A DNA stretch of 64,000 nt, taken from contig CABSLV010000010.1 in NCBI GenBank assembly GCA_902478645.1, forward strand, positions 1 to 64,000, read 5' to 3'. The DNA is from an uncultured Flavobacteriales bacterium (GTDB lineage: Bacteria; Bacteroidota; Bacteroidia; Flavobacteriales; UBA1820). Shown here one piece after another: positions 1 to 9,117 of this stretch. Positions within the stretch are counted from its first letter, which is position 1. Every line of letters begins with the position of its first letter. The notes under the pieces are model-generated. The model did not search any database, was not told the origin of the DNA, and saw only the letters and a list, made by a program, of their open reading frames with translations. A program made the position numbers and the translations under genes.

Positions 1-27
1 CTCATCCATACAACACCCAGGAAAAAC

Positions 28-684
28 ATGCTGTACGACCTGTTCCTCAAACCCTACGAAGGATACTCCACTCTGTTCATCGTTTTAGAAGCCATCGCCG
101 CCTTCTTCGGCATAGTCAGCGTATGGTTCGCCCGCAGGAACAGCATCTGGGTATATCCCACAGGCATCATCAGTACCGTACTGTACGTCTATATCCTGTT
201 TGTCAGCGGCGTGTACGGCGACGCCGTGATCAACATCTACTACACCGCCATGAGCCTGTACGGTTGGTACGTCTGGCTCAACGTCAAAGGCGAAGGCCAA
301 GCCCTCCCCATCACCTGGCTGCACCGCCGGAGTGCCCTCTTCACCGGTGGCTTTACCCTGGCCAACTTCGCTCTTTTCTACATCATCCTCCAATACTACA
401 CGGACAGCATCGTCCCCACGCTCGATGCCATCACCACCGCCCTGGCCTTTTCCGCCATGTACCTGATGGCACGCAAGAAAGTCGAAAGCTGGGCCTTCTG
501 GATCGCCTGCGACGTCATCTCGGTCGGGCTGTACATCTACAAGGGTCTCGGAGTAACCGCCCTGCAATACCTCATCTTCCTTATCCTGGCCATCTCGGCG
601 CATTTCGAATGGGTACGCCTGTACCGTGAGCAGCAAGCCGCCCAAGCGCACCCCGGGAATACCTCTACCACGAAACCGGAATGA
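28..684 (+). CDS. pnuC: PnuC-type nicotinamide riboside transporter
   Basis: Encodes a 218-residue, strongly hydrophobic inner-membrane protein of the PnuC family, which imports nicotinamide riboside by facilitated diffusion for NAD salvage. The N-terminal half carries the aromatic-rich helices typical of PnuC (YPTGIIST and the segment ending in YGWYVW), and the C-terminal helices run to about residue 197 before a short polar tail. Length fits the family. The start is the ATG seven bases after AGGA. The stop overlaps the start of the following NadR-type kinase by four bases (ATGA), which fits import coupled to phosphorylation trapping. Sequence upstream of base 28 is too short to show a promoter. 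Confidence 0.93.
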   Translation: MLYDLFLKPYEGYSTLFIVLEAIAAFFGIVSVWFARRNSIWVYPTGIISTVLYVYILFVSGVYGDAVINIYYTAMSLYGWYVWLNVKGEGQALPITWLHRRSALFTGGFTLANFALFYIILQYYTDSIVPTLDAITTALAFSAMYLMARKKVESWAFWIACDVISVGLYIYKGLGVTALQYLIFLILAISAHFEWVRLYREQQAAQAHPGNTSTTKPE

Positions 685-1208
685 AAAAGATCGTCCTGCT
701 CGGTCCCGAATGCAGCGGGAAAACCACCCTGGCCCGGGAACTCGCCCGCCGGTACGACGGAGCCTACGCCCCGGAATACAGCCGGGAGTACGCCGAACAC
801 CTGCGCCGAAGCGGAGCCGACATTGGATTTCACGACGTCATGCCCATCGTACGCGGACAACTGCGCTGCGAACAAAACGCCCTGCAAAGCGGAAAGGAAC
901 GGATCTTCCTCGACGGAAATCCCTTGGCCGAATACGTGTACAGCCAGTGGTACTACCACACCGTCCCCCGCGAACTGACTGACCTCCTCCGCCAGAGGAC
1001 TTACGATTTTTACCTCTTGTGCTATCCCGACCTGCGCTGGATCCCCGACCCCGCACGCGACATGCCCACCGGCCGGGAAAACATCTTCCGCCTTTTTGAA
1101 AAAGAAGTCGCAGCAAGCGGCGTCCCCTACCACATCGTCCGGGGAGACGGCGCCTCCCGACAGGCCAGTGCCGAAAACGCCCTGCGGCAATCCGGCCTGT
1201 TGCCCTGA
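681..1208 (+). CDS. NadR-type ribosylnicotinamide kinase
   Basis: A 175-residue P-loop ATPase resembling the C-terminal kinase domain of NadR, which phosphorylates nicotinamide riboside to NMN. The Walker A motif GPECSGKT is at residues 8-15, followed by a conserved APEYSREY segment at about 32-39. The NMN-adenylyltransferase and DNA-binding domains of enterobacterial NadR are absent, as is common for free-standing bacterial homologues. It overlaps pnuC by four bases, so the two are almost certainly co-translated as an import-and-trap module. The reverse-strand methyltransferase gene ends ten bases downstream, making the pair convergent with it. Confidence 0.88.
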   Translation: MKKIVLLGPECSGKTTLARELARRYDGAYAPEYSREYAEHLRRSGADIGFHDVMPIVRGQLRCEQNALQSGKERIFLDGNPLAEYVYSQWYYHTVPRELTDLLRQRTYDFYLLCYPDLRWIPDPARDMPTGRENIFRLFEKEVAASGVPYHIVRGDGASRQASAENALRQSGLLP

Positions 1209-1218
1209 CTGCGAAGAT

Positions 1219-1989
1219 TTACTTTCCGGCATTTTCCCCACCCCGGCCGCCGGCACAAAGCTGCGCCGTCACGATCGCCGCCGCAATGGCCGCATTGAGG
1301 CTCTCCGGCCCCTGCGCCCCGGCAAAACGCGGGATCGTCAGCCGGCGTCCCACCACCCGGGCCACGGCCGCACTGATCCCATTGGCCTCGTTTCCGATCA
1401 CGATCACCCCTTCTGCGGCGCACCTCGCCCGGAAAACATCGTCCCCCTCGAGGAAAGTGCCGTACACTGGAAGCGGGCAATCCGCCAGCAGAGCCGGAAG
1501 ATCGCGGTAATGCACCCTCACCCGCGCAATGGAGCCCATCGTCGCCTGCACCGTCTTGGGGTTGTACAGATCGACCGTATCGGGCGAGCACACCACATCC
1601 CGCACCCCGAACCAGTCGGCCGTCCGCACGATCGTCCCCAGGTTGCCCGGATCGCGCACCCCGTCCAGAGCCAGCACCACCCGCCCGGGGGAAAAATCGG
1701 GTTCGCCCCACTGCGGGATCTCGCACACGGCCAGCACCCCTTCGGGTGTGGACTGCGCACTGATACGCTCGATCTGCCCCTGGGTAACGCATTCCACCGG
1801 GCAGGAACATACGGCCTGAGCCAAGGAAAAGAACTCTTCGGTGGCAAATACCTCCCGCAGGGAAATCTGGCCGCCGAGCGCAATTTCTTTGACGGATTTT
1901 ATGCCTTCTATGGTAAATAATTGCGATATTTGTCGTGTTTTTTTGGACTTTAAAGAATTAATTTTCTTTATTTTACCATTAGTAAGCAT
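1219..1989 (-). CDS. TrmH/SpoU-family RNA 2'-O-methyltransferase
   Basis: A 256-residue SPOUT-class methyltransferase of the TrmH (SpoU) family, which methylates ribose 2'-OH in rRNA or tRNA using SAM. All three family motifs are visible: motif 1 DPGNLGTIVRT near residues 113-123, motif 2 VIGNEANGIS near 196-206, and motif 3 with ESLNAAIAAAI near the C-terminus. The N-terminal 60-80 residues resemble the substrate-binding domain of rRNA-type members (TIEGIKSVKE). The exact substrate cannot be read from the sequence. Its start codon lies only 20 bases from that of tamL, so the two divergent genes share a very short, AT-rich intergenic region. Confidence 0.87.
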   Translation of the reverse strand: MLTNGKIKKINSLKSKKTRQISQLFTIEGIKSVKEIALGGQISLREVFATEEFFSLAQAVCSCPVECVTQGQIERISAQSTPEGVLAVCEIPQWGEPDFSPGRVVLALDGVRDPGNLGTIVRTADWFGVRDVVCSPDTVDLYNPKTVQATMGSIARVRVHYRDLPALLADCPLPVYGTFLEGDDVFRARCAAEGVIVIGNEANGISAAVARVVGRRLTIPRFAGAQGPESLNAAIAAAIVTAQLCAGGRGGENAGK

Positions 1990-2009
1990 AGCAAGCGGCC
2001 TTTTAGGGA

Positions 2010-4607
2010 GTGAATCGTTTGATTAAAAACATTTTAGCAAAGATACGCATTTTCGCCGTAATCGTCCTTCCGGCGGGTTTGGGCTTGCTTTCCTCCTGCA
2101 CCCCGTACAAAAACATTCCAGCAGGCGACCACCTGGTAGTAGCCAACCGCTACGACATCAATGGCCGGTCAAAAAACAATCCCGATTTTTCTCCCTACAT
2201 CCGCCAAGCGCCCAACAAAAAACTGCTCTTTTTCTTTCCGGTCAAACTGAGCCTGTATAACGCCGCCCGGGAAAACCCCCAAGCCGCGTTCGACCAGTGG
2301 GAAGCCGACCATCAAGGCACCGTGAAGTTCCTTCGATTCTTCTTCTCCCAAAAAGGCATCGACCGGATAGACAGCTCCTACGTAGGCTTCCACCGATCGT
2401 TGAAAAAACTGGGAGAACCTCCCGTACTGTACGACCCTTCGCTGGCCACCCGTTCGGTAAACAACATCGAAAGCTTTTACCACAACCAAGGATACTTCCG
2501 TGCGCAAGCCTCCTCGCAGGCTACTTTCGAGGGAGACAAAGCCGTCGTCCAGTACACCGTCTCCACCGGAGCGCCCTACCTCATCGACAGCGTAAACTAC
2601 GACATCGAAAGCGAAGTGCTGCGCGAGCTCTACCTCCAAGCCCTTCCCGGCAGCCTGATCCGCAGCGGAGACCGTTACAACAAGGACATCCTGGAAGTAG
2701 GCGAAGCCAACCGCCTGACCGAATACTTCAAACAGCACGGCGTGTACGACTTCTCCCCCGAATACATCCACTACGTGGTCGATACCAACGGATACGACCA
2801 CCGCGCACAGATCCTGGTGGAGATCAACAACCTCCGCCGCCAGACCTCCTCCGGCACTTATTCCGTCCCGTTCCACAAATGGCGGGTGAGCCGGATCAAC
2901 GTCTATACCGACTTCCAGTACGACGCCCGGGAACGGACCTATGGCGACACCCTCGAGTACAACGGCCTGCGCATCTTCGCCCGCGAGAAAGTCCCCTACA
3001 AGCCCTGGGTACTGGGCGATGCCATTTTCTTCCGTCCCGGCGAATACTTCGCCCTCTCGGACTATAACAACACCTACAAGGCCCTGCGCGCCCTGCGGCT
3101 CTTCTCTACCGTCAGCATTGCGATGAACCCCGACCCGGACAACCCACAGGAGGACATCGTAGCGGATATTTACCTCAACCCGGTAAAAAAATACGCTGCC
3201 AATGTCAATTTCGAAATCTCACGCTCCTCGCTGCTGGGTATCGGAACGTCGATCAACCTCCAGTTCACCAAATACAATGCCTTCCGCGGCGGAGAGATCT
3301 GGAACAACTCCATCCGCACCACCTTGGGCAGCTACAACGAGCCCAACGGAAAAAGCGGGTTTCTCAACGCCTACAAGATCAACCTGACCACCTCGCTCAC
3401 TTTCCCCCGTTTCCTGCTTCCGTTCCGCATGGACCGGCTCATCCCCAAACGCATGTCTCCCAAGACCAATGCTTCGCTGAGCTTCGGCACGCAGAAAAAC
3501 GTCGGACTCAACCGGAACAACTTCAGTTTCTCGTGGGACTACACCTGGGAACAAAGCCGCACCGTACAGCACAAGATCGGCCTGATCCAGTTCGCGTACC
3601 TGCGCAATACCAACAAGTACAACTATTACAACATCTTCAGCGATTCCGACCGCGACGAAGTGATCGAGGATTACCTCGACCTCCATCCCGATCTGATCGA
3701 GCCCAACCCGACCAATCCCGGAGAATACACCTACCGGCTCGAAAACATCATCTACAACGACCAAACCTTCAAGGAGAACGACCCCTCCGGACACCGCGTC
3801 ATTGCGGACGACCTGTACCAATTCGCCCGCTACACCTCGGACTTCGTCATCCCCTCCATCTCGTACACCTTCACCTTCAACAACCAGCGCTACGACAAGT
3901 CGCGCGACTTCCACTACCTCCAGATCGAAACCGCCCTCTCCGGCAACCTGCTCAACGCCCTGGCCAAAACCTTGAACCTGCCTTCGACAACCCTTCCCAC
4001 CGGGGAAACCGTTCACGAACTCTTCGGGGTACCCTTTGCCCAGTTTGCCAAATTCAACGTCAACTATTCCCGCTACCTGAATTTCGGCCGGAAAAAGAAC
4101 CATACCCTGGCCTACCGCCTGTACTTCGGCTTGACCCTCCCGTATGGCAACTCCCCCACCCAGGTACCTTTTTCCGAATCGTACTTCGGTGGCGGGGTAA
4201 ACTACGAACGCGGCTGGCGAGCCTACGAACTGGGGCCGGGTAGTGTTTCGGACAAGACCCACACCTACAACGTGGGCAACCTCAAACTCACCGCCAGCCT
4301 CGAATACCGCTTCCCGCTGTACAAATCGCTCTACGGCGCCCTGTTCTTCGACACGGGCAACATCTGGTTCACCTCGGAAAAACTGTACTCCGACCCCAAA
4401 GGCGTCTTCCACTTCGATACCTTCCTCAAGGAGTTGAGCCTCACCTCGGGGGTGGGACTTCGCTACGACTTCCAGTTCTTCGTCGCCCGTCTGGACATGG
4501 GACTGCAGACCGTCGATCCTTCCCAGCCCGAAGGCCACCGATGGGTTCTGTTCAAAAACGGCATGAGCCGTGCCACGTTCCAGTTTGCCCTGGCATACCC
4601 GTTCTGA
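2010..4607 (+). CDS. tamL: TamL-type BamA-family outer-membrane lipoprotein
   Basis: An 865-residue Omp85-superfamily protein resembling the Bacteroidota translocation and assembly module lipoprotein TamL. The N-terminus is a lipoprotein signal with lipobox LLSSC (Cys30). POTRA-like repeats follow to roughly residue 400, then a C-terminal beta-barrel (surface antigen/BamA domain) ending in LAYPF, with a terminal aromatic residue as expected for barrel recognition. The start is a GTG at 2010 with GGGAG just upstream; an in-frame TTG at 2019 would also keep the signal peptide. TamL normally works with TamB; no tamB is seen here. The following GNAT-like gene starts next to or overlapping the stop codon, suggesting co-transcription. 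Confidence 0.85.
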   Translation: MNRLIKNILAKIRIFAVIVLPAGLGLLSSCTPYKNIPAGDHLVVANRYDINGRSKNNPDFSPYIRQAPNKKLLFFFPVKLSLYNAARENPQAAFDQWEADHQGTVKFLRFFFSQKGIDRIDSSYVGFHRSLKKLGEPPVLYDPSLATRSVNNIESFYHNQGYFRAQASSQATFEGDKAVVQYTVSTGAPYLIDSVNYDIESEVLRELYLQALPGSLIRSGDRYNKDILEVGEANRLTEYFKQHGVYDFSPEYIHYVVDTNGYDHRAQILVEINNLRRQTSSGTYSVPFHKWRVSRINVYTDFQYDARERTYGDTLEYNGLRIFAREKVPYKPWVLGDAIFFRPGEYFALSDYNNTYKALRALRLFSTVSIAMNPDPDNPQEDIVADIYLNPVKKYAANVNFEISRSSLLGIGTSINLQFTKYNAFRGGEIWNNSIRTTLGSYNEPNGKSGFLNAYKINLTTSLTFPRFLLPFRMDRLIPKRMSPKTNASLSFGTQKNVGLNRNNFSFSWDYTWEQSRTVQHKIGLIQFAYLRNTNKYNYYNIFSDSDRDEVIEDYLDLHPDLIEPNPTNPGEYTYRLENIIYNDQTFKENDPSGHRVIADDLYQFARYTSDFVIPSISYTFTFNNQRYDKSRDFHYLQIETALSGNLLNALAKTLNLPSTTLPTGETVHELFGVPFAQFAKFNVNYSRYLNFGRKKNHTLAYRLYFGLTLPYGNSPTQVPFSESYFGGGVNYERGWRAYELGPGSVSDKTHTYNVGNLKLTASLEYRFPLYKSLYGALFFDTGNIWFTSEKLYSDPKGVFHFDTFLKELSLTSGVGLRYDFQFFVARLDMGLQTVDPSQPEGHRWVLFKNGMSRATFQFALAYPF

Positions 4608-4630
4608 TGAAAAAACAAGGAAATGAAACA

Positions 4631-5752
4631 ATGATAGAGATCACAGAAGTAAACGACAAAGACACACTCAAAGCCTTCGTGCTGTTCCCCTTCGAACTCT
4701 ACAAAGGCAGCCGATACTGGGTACCCCCGCTCATTGCGGACGAGATGAAGACCTTCGACCCTGCGCACAACCCCACGTTGGAATTCTGCCAGGTGCAACT
4801 CGTCGTTGCCCGCAAGCAGGGACGCGTCGTCGGACGCCTGGCCCTGATCGTCAACCGGCGTGAAAACGAACTGCTCGGCCAACGCAAACTCCGCTTCGGT
4901 TGGCTCGATTTCGAGGACGATCCCGAAATCACCCGCGCCCTGTTCGACTATGCCACCCGCTGGGGGCGCGAGCACGACATGGAATACATGGAAGGTCCGG
5001 TAGGTTTCTGCAACCTGGACAAAGCCGCCCTGCTCACCGAAGGCTTTGAGGAACTCTCCAACACCACCGCCCTGTACAACTACCCGTACTACGAACGCCA
5101 CCTGCTGGCTTGCGGGCTGGAGCACTGCACCAAATGGGTGGAAAAGGAAATGATCGTCCCGGAACAAGTCCCGGAAAAGATCCGCCGCTTTTCCACCATC
5201 ATCAAGGAGCGCAACGAACTCTCGGTACCCGACCTGCGCAGCAAACGGGCCATCCGGCGGTACATCCCCCAGGTCTTCGACATCCTGAACCAGACGTACT
5301 GCACGCTGGAAAACTTCGTCCCCCTCACTCCCGGCCAGCAGGAATTCTACGCCGCCAAATTCATGGACGTCATCCATCCCGACTACGTCAGCTGCGTGGA
5401 GGACAAGGACGGCAACATGATCGCCTTCGGAGTAGCCATCCCGTACATGGGCTCCGCCCTGCAAAAAGCCGGCGGACACCTCCTGCCCTTCGGCTGGTAC
5501 CACATCCTCAAGGCTCTTCGCAGCAACGACCGCGTCGAACTGCTGCTGATCGGCGTCCTGCCCAAGTGGCAGCGCAAAGGCGTTACGGCCCTTATTTTCG
5601 ACGAGATCATGCAAAAATTCATCGACAACCACGTCGTGTACGTCGAGACCAACCCCGAACAGGAACAAAACACCTCCGTGCAGGCCTTCTGGAAAGAATA
5701 CAAAAACCGCCTGCACAAAGTACGCTGGACCTTCCACAAACGCATCGAATAA
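4631..5752 (+). CDS. Large GNAT-superfamily acetyltransferase-like protein
   Basis: A 373-residue protein resembling Bacteroidota proteins annotated as hypothetical or GNAT N-acetyltransferase. The C-terminal part has a GNAT motif-A-like stretch (LLLIGVLPKWQRKGVTAL, near residue 300), consistent with acetyl-CoA binding by Q/R-x-x-G-x-G/A. The N-terminal half has a second alpha/beta region, so it may be a double-GNAT fold. The substrate is unknown. I chose the ATG at 4631, preceded by AAGGA with suitable spacing. An ATG at 4607 overlapping the tamL stop would add eight residues. It probably forms an operon with tamL upstream and rsmG 17 bases downstream. Confidence 0.72.
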   Translation: MIEITEVNDKDTLKAFVLFPFELYKGSRYWVPPLIADEMKTFDPAHNPTLEFCQVQLVVARKQGRVVGRLALIVNRRENELLGQRKLRFGWLDFEDDPEITRALFDYATRWGREHDMEYMEGPVGFCNLDKAALLTEGFEELSNTTALYNYPYYERHLLACGLEHCTKWVEKEMIVPEQVPEKIRRFSTIIKERNELSVPDLRSKRAIRRYIPQVFDILNQTYCTLENFVPLTPGQQEFYAAKFMDVIHPDYVSCVEDKDGNMIAFGVAIPYMGSALQKAGGHLLPFGWYHILKALRSNDRVELLLIGVLPKWQRKGVTALIFDEIMQKFIDNHVVYVETNPEQEQNTSVQAFWKEYKNRLHKVRWTFHKRIE

Positions 5753-5769
5753 CGCCCCCCCTTGCGATC

Positions 5770-6390
5770 ATGGATGAACTCCTCCGATATTTCCCCGATC
5801 TCTCCCCCGCGCAGCGCGAACGTTTTGCCGCCATGGGCCCCTTGTACGCCCAATGGAACGCCCGGATCAACGTCATCTCCCGCCAGGACACCGAGCACTT
5901 CTACCTGCACCACGTGTTGCACAGCCTGGCCATTGCCCGCGTAGTCGATTTCGCACCCGGCGCCCGGATCCTGGATGCCGGAACGGGCGGAGGCTTCCCC
6001 GGCATACCGCTGGCCGTACTGTTTCCCCAGGTGCACTTTACCCTGGTGGACTCCATCGGCAAAAAGACCAAAGTAGCAGCCGACATTGCGCGGCAGCTCT
6101 CCCTGGACAATGTCTCGGTGGTCAATGCCCGGATCGAAAGCCTGCCCGAGCAGTACGATTTCGTGGTCTCGCGCGCCGTCGCCCTCCTGGAGAAGATCGT
6201 CACCTGGACCCGGGGGAAGATCCGACCGGGAAAGGCTTCGAGCCTCCCCAACGGCATCCTTTGTCTGAAGGGCGGAGACCTGGCCGACGAACTCGCCCCG
6301 TTCCCCCGGGCGAAGATTTACGACATATCGGCCTTTTTTTGTGAAGAATTTTTCGAGACAAAACGCGTGGTTTACCTGCCTATTTCATAA
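5770..6390 (+). CDS. rsmG: 16S rRNA (guanine-527-N7)-methyltransferase RsmG
   Basis: A 206-residue class I SAM methyltransferase of the GidB/RsmG family, which makes m7G527 in 16S rRNA. The SAM-binding loop LDAGTGGGFPGIPLA (about residues 68-82) and the N-terminal RINVISRQD segment are diagnostic, and length matches the family. The ATG at 5770 gives the usual N-terminus MDELLRYFP. A longer in-frame reading upstream overlaps the GNAT gene and is not used. The last codons overlap the pgk promoter region; the -7 element of pgk lies at the rsmG stop codon. Confidence 0.93.
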   Translation: MDELLRYFPDLSPAQRERFAAMGPLYAQWNARINVISRQDTEHFYLHHVLHSLAIARVVDFAPGARILDAGTGGGFPGIPLAVLFPQVHFTLVDSIGKKTKVAADIARQLSLDNVSVVNARIESLPEQYDFVVSRAVALLEKIVTWTRGKIRPGKASSLPNGILCLKGGDLADELAPFPRAKIYDISAFFCEEFFETKRVVYLPIS

Positions 6391-6395
6391 CTTTG
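6388..6395 (+). promoter_or_regulatory. Promoter -7 element for pgk
   Basis: TAACTTTG matches the Bacteroidota sigma-ABfr consensus TAnnTTTG. It overlaps the rsmG stop and lies 55 bases before the pgk start. No convincing -33 TTTG was identified. Confidence 0.6.
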
Positions 6396-6450
6396 TACCC
6401 GTGTGTGTACTTCATTAAAACACTGACAAACAAAAAAAGATCAACATAGT

Positions 6451-7644
6451 ATGAAAACCGTCAACGATTTCAATTTCAATGGCCACAAGGCCATCGTTCG
6501 TGTGGACTTCAACGTCCCCTACGACGAAAACTTCCACATCACCGACGACACGCGTATCCGCGCTGCCGCTCCCACCATCCAGAAGATCCTCAAGGACGGA
6601 GGCAGCGTCATTCTGATGTCGCACCTGGGTCGTCCCAAAGGTCAGGTAAACGACAAATATTCCCTGCGCCACATCGTGGACCACGTATCGCAGGTATTGG
6701 GTGTACCCGTAAAATTCGCCTCCGACTGCGTAGGTCCCGAAGCGGAAAAAGCGGCTGCCGAGCTCAAGCCCGGTGAAGTTCTCCTGTTGGAAAACCTGCG
6801 TTTCCACCCCGAGGAGGAAAAAGGCGACGAAGCCTTCGCCAAACAGCTCGCTTCGCTGGCCGACATTTATGTAAACGACGCTTACGGAACGGCACACCGC
6901 GCACACGCCTCGACCACGGTTATCGCCAAGTTCATGGGTTCGCAGAAATGCTTCGGACTGCTCATGGCCAAAGAAGTGGACTCCATCAAGAAGATCCTCA
7001 AGGACGGCGAGCACCCTGTTACCGCCATCCTGGGAGGAGCCAAGGTATCGTCCAAACTGCCCATCATCTACAACATGCTCGAGTCGGTGGACAACCTCAT
7101 CCTGGGCGGCGGTATGGCCTACACGTTCATCAAGGCCCGCGGCGGTAAGATCGGCCGTTCGCTGCACGAGGACGAATACCTCGAAACCACCGAGGAGATC
7201 CGTGCCAAAGCTGCCGAGAAAGGCGTGAAGTTGTACTTCACCAAGGACGTCATCGCCACGGAAATCTTCTCCGAGGATGCTCCTTCTAAGATCTTCGCAT
7301 CGGATCAGATCGAAGACGGCTGGGAAGCAATGGACATCTGGATGGAAACGCGCAAATACTTTGCCGACGTGATCAAAGAATCCAAGACCGTGCTGTGGAA
7401 TGGCCCGATGGGAGTCTTTGAAATGGACAAATACGCACAAGGTTCGGTAGCCATCGCAGAAGCCATGGCAGAAGCTACCGCCAAAGGCGCCTTTACCCTG
7501 GTGGGCGGCGGCGACTCGGTAGCAGCTGTAAACAAATACGGCTTTGCCGACAAGGTATCCTACGTATCCACCGGCGGTGGTGCCATGCTGGAATCCCTCG
7601 AAGGAAAGGTTCTCCCCGGAGTAGCCGCCATCGAAGAAGACTAA
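6451..7644 (+). CDS. pgk: Phosphoglycerate kinase
   Basis: A 397-residue phosphoglycerate kinase, which makes ATP from 1,3-bisphosphoglycerate in glycolysis in the cytoplasm. The N-terminal substrate motif VRVDFNVP (from about residue 17), the SHLGRPKG segment, the hinge region and the C-terminal nucleotide motif GGGDSVAAV (about 352) are all present, and length is typical. It has its own promoter and is followed by a very strong hairpin, so it appears to be monocistronic. Its codon use seems slightly more biased than that of its neighbours, as expected for a highly expressed glycolytic gene (an impression, not a calculation). Confidence 0.97.
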   Translation: MKTVNDFNFNGHKAIVRVDFNVPYDENFHITDDTRIRAAAPTIQKILKDGGSVILMSHLGRPKGQVNDKYSLRHIVDHVSQVLGVPVKFASDCVGPEAEKAAAELKPGEVLLLENLRFHPEEEKGDEAFAKQLASLADIYVNDAYGTAHRAHASTTVIAKFMGSQKCFGLLMAKEVDSIKKILKDGEHPVTAILGGAKVSSKLPIIYNMLESVDNLILGGGMAYTFIKARGGKIGRSLHEDEYLETTEEIRAKAAEKGVKLYFTKDVIATEIFSEDAPSKIFASDQIEDGWEAMDIWMETRKYFADVIKESKTVLWNGPMGVFEMDKYAQGSVAIAEAMAEATAKGAFTLVGGGDSVAAVNKYGFADKVSYVSTGGGAMLESLEGKVLPGVAAIEED

Positions 7645-7663
7645 CCGGCATCGGCCGACCCTC

Positions 7664-7730
7664 CTTCGGGCGGGCAAGCAAAAAGGCGGGGCTTTGAAAA
7701 AGCCTCGCCTTTTTGCTTGCCCGCCCGAAG
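7664..7730. terminator. Very long bidirectional hairpin after pgk
   Basis: An almost perfect inverted repeat: the arms 7664-7695 and 7700-7730 pair over about 31 bp with one G-U and a loop of about four bases. Inside the arms are A5 and T5 tracts and the segment GGGCGGGCAAGC. It sits between the convergent pgk and phosphatase genes and could terminate both transcripts. Confidence 0.85.
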
Positions 7731-7840
7731 TTTATCCTCACAAAAAAAGTGCACCCCGGCTTTGCGCTTTTATATGATTTTTCGTCCACACACGGAACAG
7801 CGCACCACAGCGGTACGGCATGCGAGATACCCTCGCCTCC

Positions 7841-8362
7841 TTACTCTTTTTCCGCCGTTATCTCCTCGAGCAATCCCTGGCAAGCGTCTTCCAACAGGTC
7901 CAACACCCGTTCGAATCCTTCCCGCCCCTCGTAATACGGATCGGGAACCTCCTGCTGCCCGGAAAAGCGGCGAAAATAGTCCGCCATCCGCACCACCCGT
8001 TCCGCAGCCTGCGAAGAAGGTGCCAACCGGCACAGATTCCGGTAATTCGAAGCATCCATCGCCACGATACGGTCGAACTGCGAGAAATCCTCCCGCCTTA
8101 CCTGCCGGGCGCGATGCGTCAGCGAATATCCACGTCGCAAAGCTGCCTCGCGCATCCGCGGATCGGGCAACTGCCCTGCATGGCCACCGTACGTCCCGGC
8201 GGAATCCACCTCCAGGCAATCGTCCAACCCCTGTTCCCGAGCCTTTGCCCGCAGCACGCCCTCCGCGGCCGGAGAACGGCAGATGTTCCCCAGGCAAACA
8301 AATAACACCCGGGCCTTCACCTTACCTTCTCCACCCCTTGGTTTCTGTTTCTTTTCCGCCAT
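7841..8362 (-). CDS. Low-molecular-weight protein tyrosine phosphatase
   Basis: A 173-residue LMW phosphatase. The P-loop CLGNICR (Cys23 to Arg29, CX5R) and the downstream DP acid motif (VPDPYY, near residue 145) are intact, so it should be an active phosphotyrosine (or phosphoarginine) phosphatase. I chose the ATG at 8362, which puts the P-loop near the N-terminus as in the family; the longer in-frame extension is rich in Arg and Ser and looks non-coding. It follows the LOG-family gene by 13 bases, so the two are probably co-transcribed. No tyrosine kinase gene is nearby. Confidence 0.9.
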   Translation of the reverse strand: MAEKKQKPRGGEGKVKARVLFVCLGNICRSPAAEGVLRAKAREQGLDDCLEVDSAGTYGGHAGQLPDPRMREAALRRGYSLTHRARQVRREDFSQFDRIVAMDASNYRNLCRLAPSSQAAERVVRMADYFRRFSGQQEVPDPYYEGREGFERVLDLLEDACQGLLEEITAEKE

Positions 8363-8375
8363 GCCGTCCGAAGGT

Positions 8376-8903
8376 TTATTTTCCGCTGACCCCAAAACGA
8401 ATGAACGAGAGGATCTCCGGGATGCTCTTCGCAGCCTTGAACACACCCTTGTGGTTCAGGTCGATCTGCGTATCGGCCAGTCGCTGGGTCCACCCCTCGA
8501 AAGCCGTGTAGCACACCACCGGTTTTCCCGACTGCCAGGCATACGCCAATTCGGAGAGCGTCCCCGCTCCCCCAGCCACCGAAACGATCGCGTCGGCCGC
8601 ATTGACGATCAACTGGTTTCGTGCCCAACCCATCCCGGTAGGGATCACGATGTCCACATATTCATTGGCCTGCTCCTTGGTATCACCGGGCAGGATACCG
8701 ACCGTACAGCCATACGTATAATTATCGGCACTGCGCGCACCCTTGCACACGGCTTCCATAAAGCCCTGCACACCACCGCACACCACCGTGTAGCCCGCCT
8801 GGACCAATTCCCGGCCCAGTTGCTGGCCGAACTGATACACATCCACATTGCAGCGCGTCTGGTTGGGGCCCAGTACACTGACCGTTCTTCTTCGGGTAGC
8901 CAT
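8376..8903 (-). CDS. LOG-like Rossmann-fold nucleotide-binding protein
   Basis: A 175-residue protein of the TIGR00725/LOG-like (lysine decarboxylase-like) superfamily. It has an N-terminal Rossmann start (SVLGPNQ), a GGVQGFMEAV segment near residue 45, and the signature GGAGTLSEL near 115, equivalent to the PGGxGTxxE motif of LOG proteins. LOG enzymes release free cytokinin-type bases from nucleotides by phosphoribohydrolysis, but the bacterial role of this shorter subgroup is not established. The start at 8903 follows a good -7 element at 8929-8936 and precedes the phosphatase gene in an apparent two-gene unit. Confidence 0.8.
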   Translation of the reverse strand: MATRRRTVSVLGPNQTRCNVDVYQFGQQLGRELVQAGYTVVCGGVQGFMEAVCKGARSADNYTYGCTVGILPGDTKEQANEYVDIVIPTGMGWARNQLIVNAADAIVSVAGGAGTLSELAYAWQSGKPVVCYTAFEGWTQRLADTQIDLNHKGVFKAAKSIPEILSFIRFGVSGK

Positions 8904-8928
8904 ATTTTTTGACAATAAGTTCCGAGGG

Positions 8929-8978
8929 CAAAGATAGTGAAAGCCGAGAGCAGCGGGAAGAGGGAAAACGAAGTTTTT
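8929..8978 (-). promoter_or_regulatory. Promoter of the LOG-phosphatase unit with upstream AAAACTTCG box
   Basis: On the minus strand TATCTTTG (8936-8929) is a perfect -7 element 25 bases before the start codon. A box AAAACTTCG (8978-8970) lies 42 nt upstream, the same layout as at the rlmN, DUF456, DUF3127 and metallo-beta-lactamase-fold genes. Confidence 0.65.
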
Positions 8979-9117
8979 CCCCGGGACGATGCCGAGGCGC
9001 ATCCTGCCAGATACATTGCAAGCAAAAACAAGAACGTGCCCCATCCGGGAAGGCAAAACACACTCCACCCCGACGAGGCACGTATCTCTCCCTGTCCAAA
9101 AGGCAGGAAAATGCAGA

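Noticed and set aside
3219..4631. Long minus-strand open frame opposite tamL
   Set aside because: Antisense shadow; the plus-strand product is a recognisable BamA-family protein.
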